Part shown: positions 37,705 to 47,452 of the stretch, in pieces | Position numbering within the stretch: the stretch's first letter is position 1 | How the letters are laid out: the number at the start of each line of letters is the position of its first letter | Source of the DNA: JBGRQB01 sp041725875 | GTDB taxonomy: Bacteria > Bacteroidota > Ignavibacteria > Ignavibacteriales > Melioribacteraceae | Assembly: GCA_041725875.1 (NCBI GenBank) | Contig: JBGRQB010000002.1 | Location: 1 to 64,000 of the forward strand | Reading direction: 5' to 3' | DNA: 64,000 bases | Made by a program: the position numbers and the translations under genes | Notes under the pieces: generated by a model | Database searches by the model: none | What the model was told of the DNA's origin: nothing | Seen by the model: the letters and a program-made list of their open reading frames with translations, nothing else

Positions 37705-40086
37705 TTACTCAAATCCCCTTTGGTAATTTCCTCTGGTGGTTCTGCCTAAAATAGTTTTTATCTCTTTCTCTTTTTCTCGCGAAAGTTTTTTCCCTTCAGC
37801 TAAATTTGAAAAGAAATTCAAAATCTCTCTCTTGTCAATATTGGAATAATTTGTAAAAGGAAAATTTCTGAAATCGAGTAAAAAATAATCTGCATCTATT
37901 TGATTTATTGCATCAGGAAGAAAAAGAGCTGCGTCGTTGAAAATCCTGTTTTGGTGTCCGGCTGATTTTAAAATGTGAAACGGAATACTTTTTTCATCAA
38001 AATATTTTGTGTAGTTTATGCAGCCATTCTGACAAGCATCATCAGTTTGCGTTTTTCCCTGCTGACAAAGATCAGGTTTCTGAAAAAGACATTGTCTGGT
38101 TGTCATTAATATTAAAGAACCAAAGACTGTGTAAAATGTCAGGAAATTATCAGGAACAGCAATATCGTTGATTTGAGTTTTATTTATTTCAGAAGAATAA
38201 AAAGCTCCGGCTGCTTTTGCCTTTGTTTTATAAGCCCGGAAAGAACTTCCGTTTGTACAGTTTAACTGCGGACCGGCAATCCAGTTAAAATTGTTTTCAC
38301 TGCACCATTTGCCCAGACCGCTATTATCAGAAACAACAAACTCAGGATTAACTTGTGTTAACAAGTTTGTATAAAAAGGAATATCTTTTTCTAAAATAAA
38401 AGGCGGAAGCCAGGGTAAAATATTTTTCTGGAATTTTTCTGCTTTTGTTGCTGTGCTTGTTTCAAGAAAAATTTGTCCGTCAAAATTTTCAGGAATAAAT
38501 TCTGTATCGGTATTGTCAGAAATTAACAGAGCAATTTTTTTAAGTGCTTTCTTTTTAGAGGTGACAGGTTGAACAAATTCATACTCTGGTTTTGCCGGAG
38601 AAAAATATTCAACTGCTTCTCTTCTCATATTATTCAATTCTTTTATCGGGATGAATAATTCGTCTGATAATCCTTTGGTATCAATATTATCTAATTCAAA
38701 AAATGTGTTTCCCAATCTGCCAAATTGTTTTTGAAGCGATTCTTTTGTCAGTGCAGATTTTTCTGCAGCGGATAATTTTGCTTCGCTGAAAACTTCAATC
38801 GACTTTCCGTTACAGGTAAAAACCGCTTTAAGATGTTCTTCTTTATTGCCGGAAACTTTTACATCAAGTTTTTGTTTTTGAGGCTGCAGTGCATCTATCT
38901 GTTGTTTGATAAAATCAGCTTCACTCTGATCTTTTAGAAGAAGCACAATCTGATCCTTTAGAATTTTTCCTTTTAGCTGATTTTCAATTTCAATTTGCCA
39001 AACTCTGTTTCGGATTTTCTTTTTAACTAATGCACCGCAGATAAAGGAATTTTCAGGAGTGTAGATGTTAATTCTGCCTCCTGCTGCAATTTGTTTATTT
39101 GTGTTAACAGTCAGTTCTTTTCTGTTTGCAGAATAAAATTCAACTTCACCAATTGGTTCGTAAGATTGATCCAGTGGTGAATCGACCAGCATTTTAGATG
39201 AAATAGATGATTGATAATAACCTGTACTGAAATCGCGGTTAAAAACTTTTTCAACCTTTTTTTGCAAATCCTCAGATTGGTTTTTCTTTTTTTGCAGAGC
39301 ATCAAGTTGTTGCCGCCAGGCATTTGTAACCTGATAAACATAGTTGAAGTTTTTTATTCGTCCCTCAATTTTCAGAGTATCAGCACCGGCTTTAATCAAA
39401 TCTTCTGCGTGGATAAGTGCGTTGTTGTCTTTCAGACTCAAAAAATACTCTTTAAGATTATCTTCGGTTGTACCATATTGGCGCCTGCAAGGCTGCAGAC
39501 AAGCACCTCTGTTACCCGGCTGTGCTGAAATAACAGAACTCATATAACATATTCCTGAACAGGAAATGCAGTAGGCGCCGTGCACAAATATTTCTGTTTT
39601 TATGTTGCGTAAATGTGAATGCTTAATCAGTGGTTTTAATTCTTCACCGGAAAGTTCGCGTGAAAAGTTAAGCTGGAAAAAATTGAACTCTTTCAGAAAA
39701 TCAATTTGCAGAGAATTATGAGTTGTCATTTGAGTTGAAGCGTGAATTTCAAGATCGGGGAAATATTTATTCAGTAGAAATGCAAAGCCGGGATCCTGAA
39801 CAATTATTGCGTCTACTCCCATAGCGATAAGTTCGGCAGCAGTTTCAATTGCTTCGGGAATTTCTTTTTCAGTTAACAGAATATTCATAGTGATAAATAT
39901 TTTTACATTTTTTGAATGTGCAATATTTAATAATTCACTAAGATCCTGATCAGTAATATTTTCTGCGCGTTTACGGGCGTTGAATTTTTTTAATCCCAAA
40001 TAAACAGCATTTGTACCGGCAAGTATTGCAGCTTTAACTGCATTTACATCTCCTCCCGGAGACAATATTTCAATTTCTCGTTCCAT
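37705..40086 (-). CDS. rlhA: U32-family protein, RlhA-like (23S rRNA hydroxylation)
   Basis: The 793-residue protein opens with ILSPGGDVNAVKAAILAGTN and has FVHGAYCISCSGICYMSS followed by GNRGACLQPCRRQY. These are the four cysteines expected to hold an iron-sulfur cluster in U32 proteins. Residues after about 380 match the long DUF3656-type part of RlhA, which helps make 5-hydroxycytidine in 23S rRNA. Many databases still call the group collagenase-like peptidase. TTG at 40089 directly precedes the ATG at 40086, which I use. It is convergent with the TonB receptor gene, seven bases apart. Confidence 0.8.
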   Translation of the reverse strand: MEREIEILSPGGDVNAVKAAILAGTNAVYLGLKKFNARKRAENITDQDLSELLNIAHSKNVKIFITMNILLTEKEIPEAIETAAELIAMGVDAIIVQDPGFAFLLNKYFPDLEIHASTQMTTHNSLQIDFLKEFNFFQLNFSRELSGEELKPLIKHSHLRNIKTEIFVHGAYCISCSGICYMSSVISAQPGNRGACLQPCRRQYGTTEDNLKEYFLSLKDNNALIHAEDLIKAGADTLKIEGRIKNFNYVYQVTNAWRQQLDALQKKKNQSEDLQKKVEKVFNRDFSTGYYQSSISSKMLVDSPLDQSYEPIGEVEFYSANRKELTVNTNKQIAAGGRINIYTPENSFICGALVKKKIRNRVWQIEIENQLKGKILKDQIVLLLKDQSEADFIKQQIDALQPQKQKLDVKVSGNKEEHLKAVFTCNGKSIEVFSEAKLSAAEKSALTKESLQKQFGRLGNTFFELDNIDTKGLSDELFIPIKELNNMRREAVEYFSPAKPEYEFVQPVTSKKKALKKIALLISDNTDTEFIPENFDGQIFLETSTATKAEKFQKNILPWLPPFILEKDIPFYTNLLTQVNPEFVVSDNSGLGKWCSENNFNWIAGPQLNCTNGSSFRAYKTKAKAAGAFYSSEINKTQINDIAVPDNFLTFYTVFGSLILMTTRQCLFQKPDLCQQGKTQTDDACQNGCINYTKYFDEKSIPFHILKSAGHQNRIFNDAALFLPDAINQIDADYFLLDFRNFPFTNYSNIDKREILNFFSNLAEGKKLSREKEKEIKTILGRTTRGNYQRGFE

Positions 40087-40192
40087 CAACTCAACTTATA
40101 CTCATCATTTCCAACATCAAATTTAAGCAAATATTTATTTAATAAATAACTTCGCAGGTTTTATGGCTGAGGGATTAAGAGTGGATTTAAAC

Positions 40193-40223
40193 TAAAAAAT
40201 CCCGAACTGATTGCCCGGGATTT
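40193..40223 (-). terminator. Rho-independent terminator after lrp
   Basis: AAATCCCG (40197-40204) pairs with CGGGATTT (40216-40223). On the minus strand a T run follows (complement of 40194-40199). Confidence 0.8.
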
Positions 40224-40245
40224 ACAAAAAAATATATATTAAAAA

Positions 40246-40722
40246 TTATTTTTCGTCTGAATTTTCAATTCTTACTCTTGTATCATATTTGATTGTTGAC
40301 AAAACAAAAGTTGTTTTTAAACGACTTATCCCCTCAATCGGGTTTAATTTGTTAAGCACAAACTTTTCATACTCTTTAATATCTTTTACTGCAACTTTAA
40401 GAAGAAAATCCTCTTCACCTGCAATGTGATAACATTCTAAAACTTCTTCAAGTTCACCAACTTTTTCTTTGAAGTCCTGAACTTCCTGCAGATCGTGAAC
40501 CTTAATTGAAACTGAAACCATTGCCATTGTATTTTTTTCAACCTTATCAAAATCTACAAGGGCAACACACTTTCTTATCACACCCGATTTTTCGAGTCGT
40601 TTTACACGTTCAAGCATCCCGGGCGGAGAGATTCCGACTTCAGCGGCGAGCTGAGCATTTGTTATATTGGAGTTCTCTTGAAGTATCTCCAATATCTGTC
40701 TGTCAATCTTATCAAATTTCAT
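40246..40722 (-). CDS. Lrp/AsnC-family transcriptional regulator
   Basis: The 158-residue protein has the N-terminal helix-turn-helix (DRQILEILQENSNITNAQLA, then VGISPPGMLERVKRLEKSG). A C-terminal RAM ligand domain follows (about 75-150; CYHIAGEEDFLLKVAVKD). These regulators sense amino acids. It lies directly downstream of the tyrosine phenol-lyase gene but behind a strong terminator, so it probably has its own promoter and may control that gene. Confidence 0.92.
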   Translation of the reverse strand: MKFDKIDRQILEILQENSNITNAQLAAEVGISPPGMLERVKRLEKSGVIRKCVALVDFDKVEKNTMAMVSVSIKVHDLQEVQDFKEKVGELEEVLECYHIAGEEDFLLKVAVKDIKEYEKFVLNKLNPIEGISRLKTTFVLSTIKYDTRVRIENSDEK

Positions 40723-40735
40723 TTTGTATTCCGGA

Positions 40736-40774
40736 TATAAAAATTGGACAACTCAAAAAATTGAGTTGTCCAAT
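40736..40774 (-). terminator. Strong terminator between tpl and lrp
   Basis: A perfect 14-base stem pairs 40743-40756 with 40761-40774 around a four-base loop. Read on the minus strand, TTTTTATA follows. It lies 27 bases after the tpl stop and 21 bases before the lrp start. Confidence 0.88.
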
Positions 40775-40800
40775 ATGTATAATTAAAAAGTTATAATCAA

Positions 40801-42189
<1,389 letters not shown>

Positions 42190-42215
42190 TTAAAATTGTT
42201 TATATAATTCAATTA

Positions 42216-42247
42216 TTTGTGTTTTGAGTGCACAATATAAACACAAA
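42216..42247 (-). promoter_or_regulatory. Inverted repeat upstream of tpl, candidate operator
   Basis: TTTGTGTTT (42216-42224) and AAACACAAA (42239-42247) form a perfect 9-base inverted repeat 39 bases upstream of the tpl ATG. GTGCAC lies near the centre. A -10-like TATATT on the minus strand falls inside it (complement of AATATA, 42234-42239). The binding protein is unknown; the nearby Lrp is a candidate. Confidence 0.4.
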
Positions 42248-42400
42248 ATGGGGTTTGTGCAAATAAAATTAAGAATAAAAGATAAAAAACTTATTATATT
42301 CGGTTTGGTGGAATCTGACTTAAAGATAATTAATTGGATTTAGTTCGAAATATTTTGCAAATTGTTTTGAAGATTATCAAAATACAAATTACGGGAAAAT

Positions 42401-42844
42401 ATGGAAAACAGGGCTTCTCTTGAGATACAATATTTATCCAAATTGAATTTTTACCTCAGTTACGAACTTTCTACAGGAACGTTGGCTTTATTATCCTATC
42501 TGTATACAATAACATTGGTTCTTGCAGTAGCAGCGGCCGCTATATTTACACCCTTTATGCTTTTTATATTATATAGAGAAAAGCGATTTGGCTGGATTAA
42601 CCTGTTTCTTATTTTTATAATCATTCCGTTAATGCTCACCTTTACAAATCTTATCCCCGATTATCTGGCAGAAGTTCTGCGCTATTCTATTTTAGGTGGA
42701 TTTTATATGTACTGCGTTCTGCTAAAACTAGTTGTAAGAGATTGGCTGCAGGAACGAAAAAGTAAAATTCAATATCTGCGTATGAAAGAGGAAAGCGCCA
42801 GAAGAAAGAAACTTGAAGAGATGGTTTACCATTCTGAAAATTAA
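42401..42844 (+). CDS. Small membrane protein of unknown function
   Basis: The 147-residue protein has three hydrophobic segments (about 25-55, 65-80 and 90-110; TLALLSYLYTITLVLAVAAA, INLFLIFIIIPLMLTF). A basic, helical, coiled-coil-like tail RDWLQERKSKIQYLRMKEES follows. I recognise no family. It is divergent from tpl and 61 bases before marR, with a marR promoter between, so it is not clearly part of that unit. ACGGGAAAAT precedes the ATG. Confidence 0.6.
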   Translation: MENRASLEIQYLSKLNFYLSYELSTGTLALLSYLYTITLVLAVAAAAIFTPFMLFILYREKRFGWINLFLIFIIIPLMLTFTNLIPDYLAEVLRYSILGGFYMYCVLLKLVVRDWLQERKSKIQYLRMKEESARRKKLEEMVYHSEN

Positions 42845-42846
42845 AA

Positions 42847-42901
42847 TTGACATTATGTCCTGATTTTATTATTCTTGTATATACAATAATTGTAAATACA
42901 A
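42847..42901 (+). promoter_or_regulatory. marR promoter with tandem palindromic operators
   Basis: TTGACA (42847-42852) and TATTCT (42870-42875) are 17 bases apart. Over the start region lie two 12-base palindromic sites, TTGTATATACAA (42875-42886) and TTGTAAATACAA (42890-42901), 15 bases centre to centre. The same pair recurs upstream of doxX. Confidence 0.65.
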
Positions 42902-42905
42902 TAGA

Positions 42906-43355
42906 ATGACTTTAGAAGAAGAAATAAAACAGAAGAAATTTTTATCGCCCCAGATTAAGGCTTATCTGAATATACAATTTACCGGTAACTGGTTATCTGC
43001 TCTCTCAAACAAATTTTTTGCAAAGTTTGAGCTTACAAACCAGCAGTATAATGTTTTAAGGATTTTACGCGGTCACTCCCCGATTCCTTTAACTCTTGCT
43101 TCAATTCAGGGAAGAATGCTTGATAAAAGCTCAAATGTAACAAGATTAATAGATAAACTTGTAAAAAGAGGATTTGTTACTTCTGAACGAAATAATGAAA
43201 ATAAAAGAAAAGTAGACATTTTAATAACCCCAAAAGGATTGGAGTTTATGGCGGAAATTGATAAAGAACTTCCTGAACAGGAAAATATTCTGGCTCAACT
43301 AACTGACAAAGAAGCCGATTTATTAAATGAGCTGCTCGATCGTATTCGGGGGTAA
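42906..43355 (+). CDS. MarR-family transcriptional regulator
   Basis: The 149-residue protein has a winged helix-turn-helix (about 40-110): QQYNVLRILRGHSPIPLTLA, then DKSSNVTRLIDKLVKRGFV and the wing ERNNENKRKVDILITPKG. No Shine-Dalgarno is visible, as the operator ends four bases before the ATG. The downstream gene, doxX-like, carries the same operator pair, which makes it the probable target along with marR itself. The effector is unknown; such pairs often respond to oxidative or electrophile stress. Confidence 0.88.
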   Translation: MTLEEEIKQKKFLSPQIKAYLNIQFTGNWLSALSNKFFAKFELTNQQYNVLRILRGHSPIPLTLASIQGRMLDKSSNVTRLIDKLVKRGFVTSERNNENKRKVDILITPKGLEFMAEIDKELPEQENILAQLTDKEADLLNELLDRIRG

Positions 43356-43373
43356 AATTTTTTAAACTAACAA

Positions 43374-43400
43374 ATGTATATACAACAATTGTAATGACAA
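43374..43400 (+). promoter_or_regulatory. Second tandem MarR-type operator, upstream of doxX-like gene
   Basis: ATGTATATACAA (43374-43385) and TTGTAATGACAA (43389-43400) repeat the marR operator pair with the same 15-base phasing. 23 of 26 bases are identical between 42876-42901 and 43375-43400. Confidence 0.65.
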
Positions 43401-43416
43401 CAAAGGAGTTAATATA

Positions 43417-43794
43417 ATGAACAAGATGAAAATATTATTTATAGTAAGCAAAGTACTTTTTATAGGTATATTTCTTTCATCGGGAATAAATAAGATATTT
43501 AATTTTTCAGGAACTGCACAATATATGGCTTCCGCAGGAATGCCGATGCCGAGTCTGTTTCTTGTAGGAGCAATAATCTTGCTGCTGGCCGGTTCTCTTT
43601 CAATTCTGTTTAATTACAGACAACAGCTTGGTGCTCTTCTTTTAATCATATTCCTTATACCCACAACATTAATTTTCCATAATAATCTGGCAGATCAGAT
43701 GCAGATGATAATGTTTATGAAAAATGTTTCTATTCTGGGCGGATTAATAATTTACGCTGTTGCAGGTAAAGAGATTAGTGAAAAATTTCAATAG
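43417..43794 (+). CDS. DoxX-family membrane protein
   Basis: The 125-residue protein has four membrane segments and the family's opening pattern (LFIGIFLSSGINKIFNF), followed by YMASAGMPMP, the usual loop of DoxX proteins. AAAGGAG precedes the ATG. DoxX proteins take part in redox or thiol-stress responses in some species; the role here is unknown. It follows marR and shares its operator, so the two probably form one regulon. Confidence 0.83.
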   Translation: MNKMKILFIVSKVLFIGIFLSSGINKIFNFSGTAQYMASAGMPMPSLFLVGAIILLLAGSLSILFNYRQQLGALLLIIFLIPTTLIFHNNLADQMQMIMFMKNVSILGGLIIYAVAGKEISEKFQ

Positions 43795-43801
43795 TTTGAT
43801 A

Positions 43802-43827
43802 AAATCCCGGTTGTAAAATCGGGATTT
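43802..43827. terminator. Terminator between doxX and the LytTR regulator gene
   Basis: AAATCCCG (43802-43809) pairs with CGGGATTT (43820-43827) between two convergent genes. TATTT follows on the plus strand. Confidence 0.75.
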
Positions 43828-43829
43828 AT

Positions 43830-44531
43830 TTAAAAGCTCATCAATTCTTTGAAGCGTGCTGTTTGTCTGCGTGAAATCTCAATTTCGGTTTTATCTTTCA
43901 TTATTACTTTTAATGAACCGTTGAACCAGGTTTCTATTTTTTCAATCCATTTTATATTAATTATCTGTTTCCGGTTTGCTCTGAAAAATTGTGCGGGATT
44001 TAATTTCTCTTCCAGATAATTAAGCGTTCGCGGAATCATAGGTGATTTATCTTCAAAAAAGACTTTTGAATAATTACCGTCAACCTCGAAAAACTTGATA
44101 TCACTCAAATTTACAAACCAGCAGTTACTGCTGTCTTTTATAAAGAATTGCTCCCCTATATATTTTTCCTGCGGTTCCTCAACCTTTATTTCTGAAGTTT
44201 TCATAATTGCTTCTGCCAGCCGACCTTTATCAACCGGTTTCAGAAGATAATCAAGTGCGTTAAATTCAAAAGCTTTAAGCGCGTATTCATCATAAGCAGT
44301 TGTAAAAATAACCTGCGGAATAAATTCCAGATCTTCCAGAAGTTCGAACCCTGATTTTCCCGGCATTTGTATATCAAGAAAAATCAGATCAGGTTTCAGT
44401 TCTTCAATTTGGGTTTTTGCTTCTTCTGCATTTGCTGCTTCACCTATTATTTCAATCTGTGTGCGGTTTGCCAGCAATCTTTTAAGTTCATTTCTTGCGA
44501 GTCGGGAATCATCTATTATTATTACTTTCAT
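43830..44531 (-). CDS. LytTR-family response regulator
   Basis: The 233-residue protein has a receiver domain (1-115) with the acidic pair IIDDS, phospho-acceptor Asp53 in FLDIQMPGKSG, and the conserved TTAYDEYALKAFEFNALDYL. A LytTR DNA-binding domain (about 130-230) contains FFEVDGNYSKVFFED and RANRKQIINI. Its partner kinase is encoded one base upstream on the same strand. Confidence 0.92.
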   Translation of the reverse strand: MKVIIIDDSRLARNELKRLLANRTQIEIIGEAANAEEAKTQIEELKPDLIFLDIQMPGKSGFELLEDLEFIPQVIFTTAYDEYALKAFEFNALDYLLKPVDKGRLAEAIMKTSEIKVEEPQEKYIGEQFFIKDSSNCWFVNLSDIKFFEVDGNYSKVFFEDKSPMIPRTLNYLEEKLNPAQFFRANRKQIINIKWIEKIETWFNGSLKVIMKDKTEIEISRRQTARFKELMSF

Positions 44532-44532
44532 A

Positions 44533-45564
44533 TCAGCTCAGTGGAATATTAAATTTTGCTTTTACCATATTTTCTGAAATCTGTTCAAGATTCAAAATTG
44601 ACTTTTCTCCAAACATAAGTCTTAAACGTTCAGATGCGTTTTTTAACCCGATTTTTGTTGAATTCGGATCGTTAGTTATTTTTCCTGTGTTTGTCACTTC
44701 AATTATAACATTTTTATCTGATTCAAAAATATTGATTTCAATCTCTCCTCCGGCAGGAATTTTTTGTATTCCATGTTTAATTGCATTCTCAACCAGAAGC
44801 TGAATTGACATTGCCGGAACCAGAATTTCCATCAGATTTTTATCTGCAGTTATTTTATAATTTAGTCTGTCTTCAAGGTGTATAGACTGCAAATTCAGAT
44901 AATCCTGCACAATTTCAAGTTCTCTGCTTATGCTTTCCTTTCCGGAGTTGCTGAATTTCATAGAGTATCTTAACAGTTCCGAAAGATGTGTTATCATATC
45001 GCTTGCCTGTTCGGTGTTTTCAAACATAAGAGAGCGAATGTTGTTCAGACTGTTAAATATAAAATGTGGATTTATCTGTGCTTTAAGGGAATTAATTTGT
45101 GATTCTCTGGCAGCAATTTCCAGATGAAGTTTTTCTATTTCCTTTTTTCTGCTGTATCGTATATATGCAAAGGTTAAGTAAATGCCTGTCCAGGCAACAA
45201 TAAAAAATGAAGTATTCAGAAAGTAAAAGAGTAAAATCTGAAAACTGTATTGCTGAAAAATTATCAGTTCAAGAGGATAAATCATTATAACTGAAGTAAA
45301 CAAATTTACTGTTATGGAGATTAACACAACCGCTGCTGCCACTCTTATTAAAATCCATTTTAGAGGTTTTTCAATTAATCTGGTTCTTATTATATAATTT
45401 CTAAAAGTGTGAGTAAGAAATATTATCAGCAGAGTATGAGAGATAAATAACGGAATCCAGCGGGTTATATCATCTCCTCTCATTTTTGTTGAGATGAGTC
45501 CGGCCAGAAGATAGATCCCCCAGCCGATAATTTGAAAACTCCAATATAAAACTTTATTCTTCAT
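44533..45564 (-). CDS. LytS-like sensor histidine kinase
   Basis: The 343-residue protein has four membrane segments (about 6-25, 38-55, 70-95 and 105-135). A His_kinase domain of the LytS/YehU type has phospho-acceptor His167 in LKAQINPHFIFNSLNNIRSL. The C-terminal ATPase contains LLVENAIKHGIQK and GLKNASERLRLMFG. It pairs with the LytTR regulator gene one base downstream. No sensory domain beyond the membrane part is visible. Confidence 0.92.
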   Translation of the reverse strand: MKNKVLYWSFQIIGWGIYLLAGLISTKMRGDDITRWIPLFISHTLLIIFLTHTFRNYIIRTRLIEKPLKWILIRVAAAVVLISITVNLFTSVIMIYPLELIIFQQYSFQILLFYFLNTSFFIVAWTGIYLTFAYIRYSRKKEIEKLHLEIAARESQINSLKAQINPHFIFNSLNNIRSLMFENTEQASDMITHLSELLRYSMKFSNSGKESISRELEIVQDYLNLQSIHLEDRLNYKITADKNLMEILVPAMSIQLLVENAIKHGIQKIPAGGEIEINIFESDKNVIIEVTNTGKITNDPNSTKIGLKNASERLRLMFGEKSILNLEQISENMVKAKFNIPLS

Positions 45565-45602
45565 CAGGTCTGTTTAATTTTTTTAGTAAAGCAAAAATAT
45601 GA

Positions 45603-46514
45603 CTATTTAATTATAAAATCTTTTAATGTTTTTGCGTACCAGTCAAAATCATCCCACATAATAAAATGTTTTCCTTTATCTGTAAGTTCTATTCTAAAAT
45701 TTTTGGCTTTTGCATATTGCATTGAGTAAAGATTTTTTGTGCTTTCTCTTGTGGCGCCGTAATTTTTATAAGCTATCCAGGCACCAAAAAGAAGAACAGG
45801 GGCTTTTATATTTGCAATATCTTCTCTTATATCTGTTACCATTAATTCAAACATTGCCTGATTTAATATTTTCGGGTCTGAGTTTTTTGTCCAGTCAAGC
45901 AGCAAATCCATTTTTTCTTTATGAATTGTCATTGATAAAAACATCTGTTTTCGCTGTTCGTCAGATAAAGTTTGTTTTCCGGGTTCAAAATCGTAATCAT
46001 ATCTGAAAGTTTTTTTAGCAAACTCCATTTGCGATTCACTTGTTGCAGCAGGATTAATAACAGCTGATAAAAACGGAAGTCCGTCAACACTTACAACATT
46101 TTTTACAAGATCAGGATATTCAGAAGCTATCCATAATGAAAGGAAGCCTCCCATACTGTGTCCGACTAGCGTAGCTTTGCCAAGCTTGTTTTTTGTAATA
46201 TATTCTGCTATTCCGTCGCGCACAGCTGCTAAATATTCCTCTTCGTCAACAGCTTTTTTTCCGGCAAAACCGGCAAGCTGAAATACGTGACATTCAAAAT
46301 CGGAATTGAGATAATTTACTGTTTCATCCCAAACGCTTTTGTGAGAAGCATATCCGTGAATAAGAATTACCGGATTTCCCTTTCCTGAAACAGTTACATC
46401 AAACAGCTCGGTTGAAGTTGTTTCTGCTCTGAGAGAGTTTACTGTAAATGTAAATGCAAGCAGAAGAAGTATAAAAACAAGGTTAAGACTATATTCATTT
46501 TTTATGCGTTTCAT
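45603..46514 (-). CDS. Exported alpha/beta hydrolase
   Basis: The 303-residue protein has a signal peptide (to about residue 30) and the hydrolase fold: oxyanion segment ILIHGYAS, nucleophile Ser120 in LVGHSMGG, and a terminal His in KGKHFIMWDD. An acidic residue is likely in VLLFGAWIAYKN or nearby. The substrate is unknown; esterase or lactonase activity is possible. AAAAAGGAG precedes the ATG. It is alone, downstream of nothing obvious. Confidence 0.82.
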   Translation of the reverse strand: MKRIKNEYSLNLVFILLLLAFTFTVNSLRAETTSTELFDVTVSGKGNPVILIHGYASHKSVWDETVNYLNSDFECHVFQLAGFAGKKAVDEEEYLAAVRDGIAEYITKNKLGKATLVGHSMGGFLSLWIASEYPDLVKNVVSVDGLPFLSAVINPAATSESQMEFAKKTFRYDYDFEPGKQTLSDEQRKQMFLSMTIHKEKMDLLLDWTKNSDPKILNQAMFELMVTDIREDIANIKAPVLLFGAWIAYKNYGATRESTKNLYSMQYAKAKNFRIELTDKGKHFIMWDDFDWYAKTLKDFIIK

Positions 46515-46678
46515 TTTATCTCCTTTTTAGTAATAATTTCAACCGAATTATAAGTCTATAAAAAGATAATCTGAATAAAATTGTGATAAATGGTTTGTAA
46601 AGATGATGAATGGCAGGAAAGGATTATGAAATACATTGTGATAATCTGCCGATGGTTTATCAGCAGATAAGATACGAT

Positions 46679-47380
46679 TTACTTTTTGAAAAAGGTGCAT
46701 TCTTCATAAAGACACTCTTTATTCATTTGCGAAAATTCGCAAGTTACATTTCTGTCGATATCTATGGAAATATCAAGATGTTCTTTAACATAATCCTGAG
46801 CAGTAAATAAAGCTAAAAAAGTATCGCGTTTGCAGCATCTGGGTCCGCCGCAATGTGCAATTGCTTCAAGTGCTCTGGACGTTGCCAGATTGCTCAATTT
46901 CCACGATTCAGAAGTTACCGGAGTGGCTTTGGTAAGGATGCTTACAAAAATTCCGGTTCCGATACCTGCACCGCAGGCTCCGTTAAATCCGCAAAAGCCG
47001 CCGGGCACTTTTTCACCTCTTTTTCTGGCTGTCTTAATATCTACTCCTTTTCCTTCTATTTTACCAATTGTATTGTAGTAAGCAGAAAGTAAAACCGCGG
47101 GAACCAGAAAATGATGCTCGGGACCGTGCATTTTTACTGCCCGGTTTTTCATCAGATAGTTTGCAATTTTAACCGGATCTGTAAGATTCGTGTTAATTGT
47201 ATACTTTTCTATTAAATCCATTGCGCCGGAACTGTGACAGGTATCGCAGATAAAATGCCCTTTGGAACACACATTATTAGAGTTGAAAATTTCTCCGCAG
47301 TAAAAACATTTATGCTCAGATGAAGTGTTTTCGTAAACAAGTTCGCTGCCGCAAATCAGGCATCCGCTTTTGTGTTCCAT
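46679..47380 (-). CDS. Cysteine-rich DUF5714-like protein
   Basis: The 233-residue protein starts with zinc-ribbon-like cysteines (CLICGSEL, then HKCFYCGEIF, then HFICDTCHSSG). It continues with HGPEHHFLVPA, GGFCGFNGACGAGIGTG and HCGGPRCCKRDTF, and ends CEFSQMNKECLYEECTFF. The order fits the DUF5714 family, whose activity I do not know. The cysteine and histidine pattern suggests metal binding. AAAGGAAA precedes the ATG. It lies 72 bases after the cyclase gene. Confidence 0.65.
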   Translation of the reverse strand: MEHKSGCLICGSELVYENTSSEHKCFYCGEIFNSNNVCSKGHFICDTCHSSGAMDLIEKYTINTNLTDPVKIANYLMKNRAVKMHGPEHHFLVPAVLLSAYYNTIGKIEGKGVDIKTARKRGEKVPGGFCGFNGACGAGIGTGIFVSILTKATPVTSESWKLSNLATSRALEAIAHCGGPRCCKRDTFLALFTAQDYVKEHLDISIDIDRNVTCEFSQMNKECLYEECTFFKK

Positions 47381-47452
47381 TGCTTTCCTTTGGCATTAAT
47401 AATTGAATTTGAATAAATTAAGATGAATTATATCTGAAACAGGTTCAGGAAA

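Noticed and set aside
46610..46810. 66-residue frame on the plus strand
   Set aside because: It overlaps the C-terminal coding part of the Cys-rich gene on the other strand and shows no motif.
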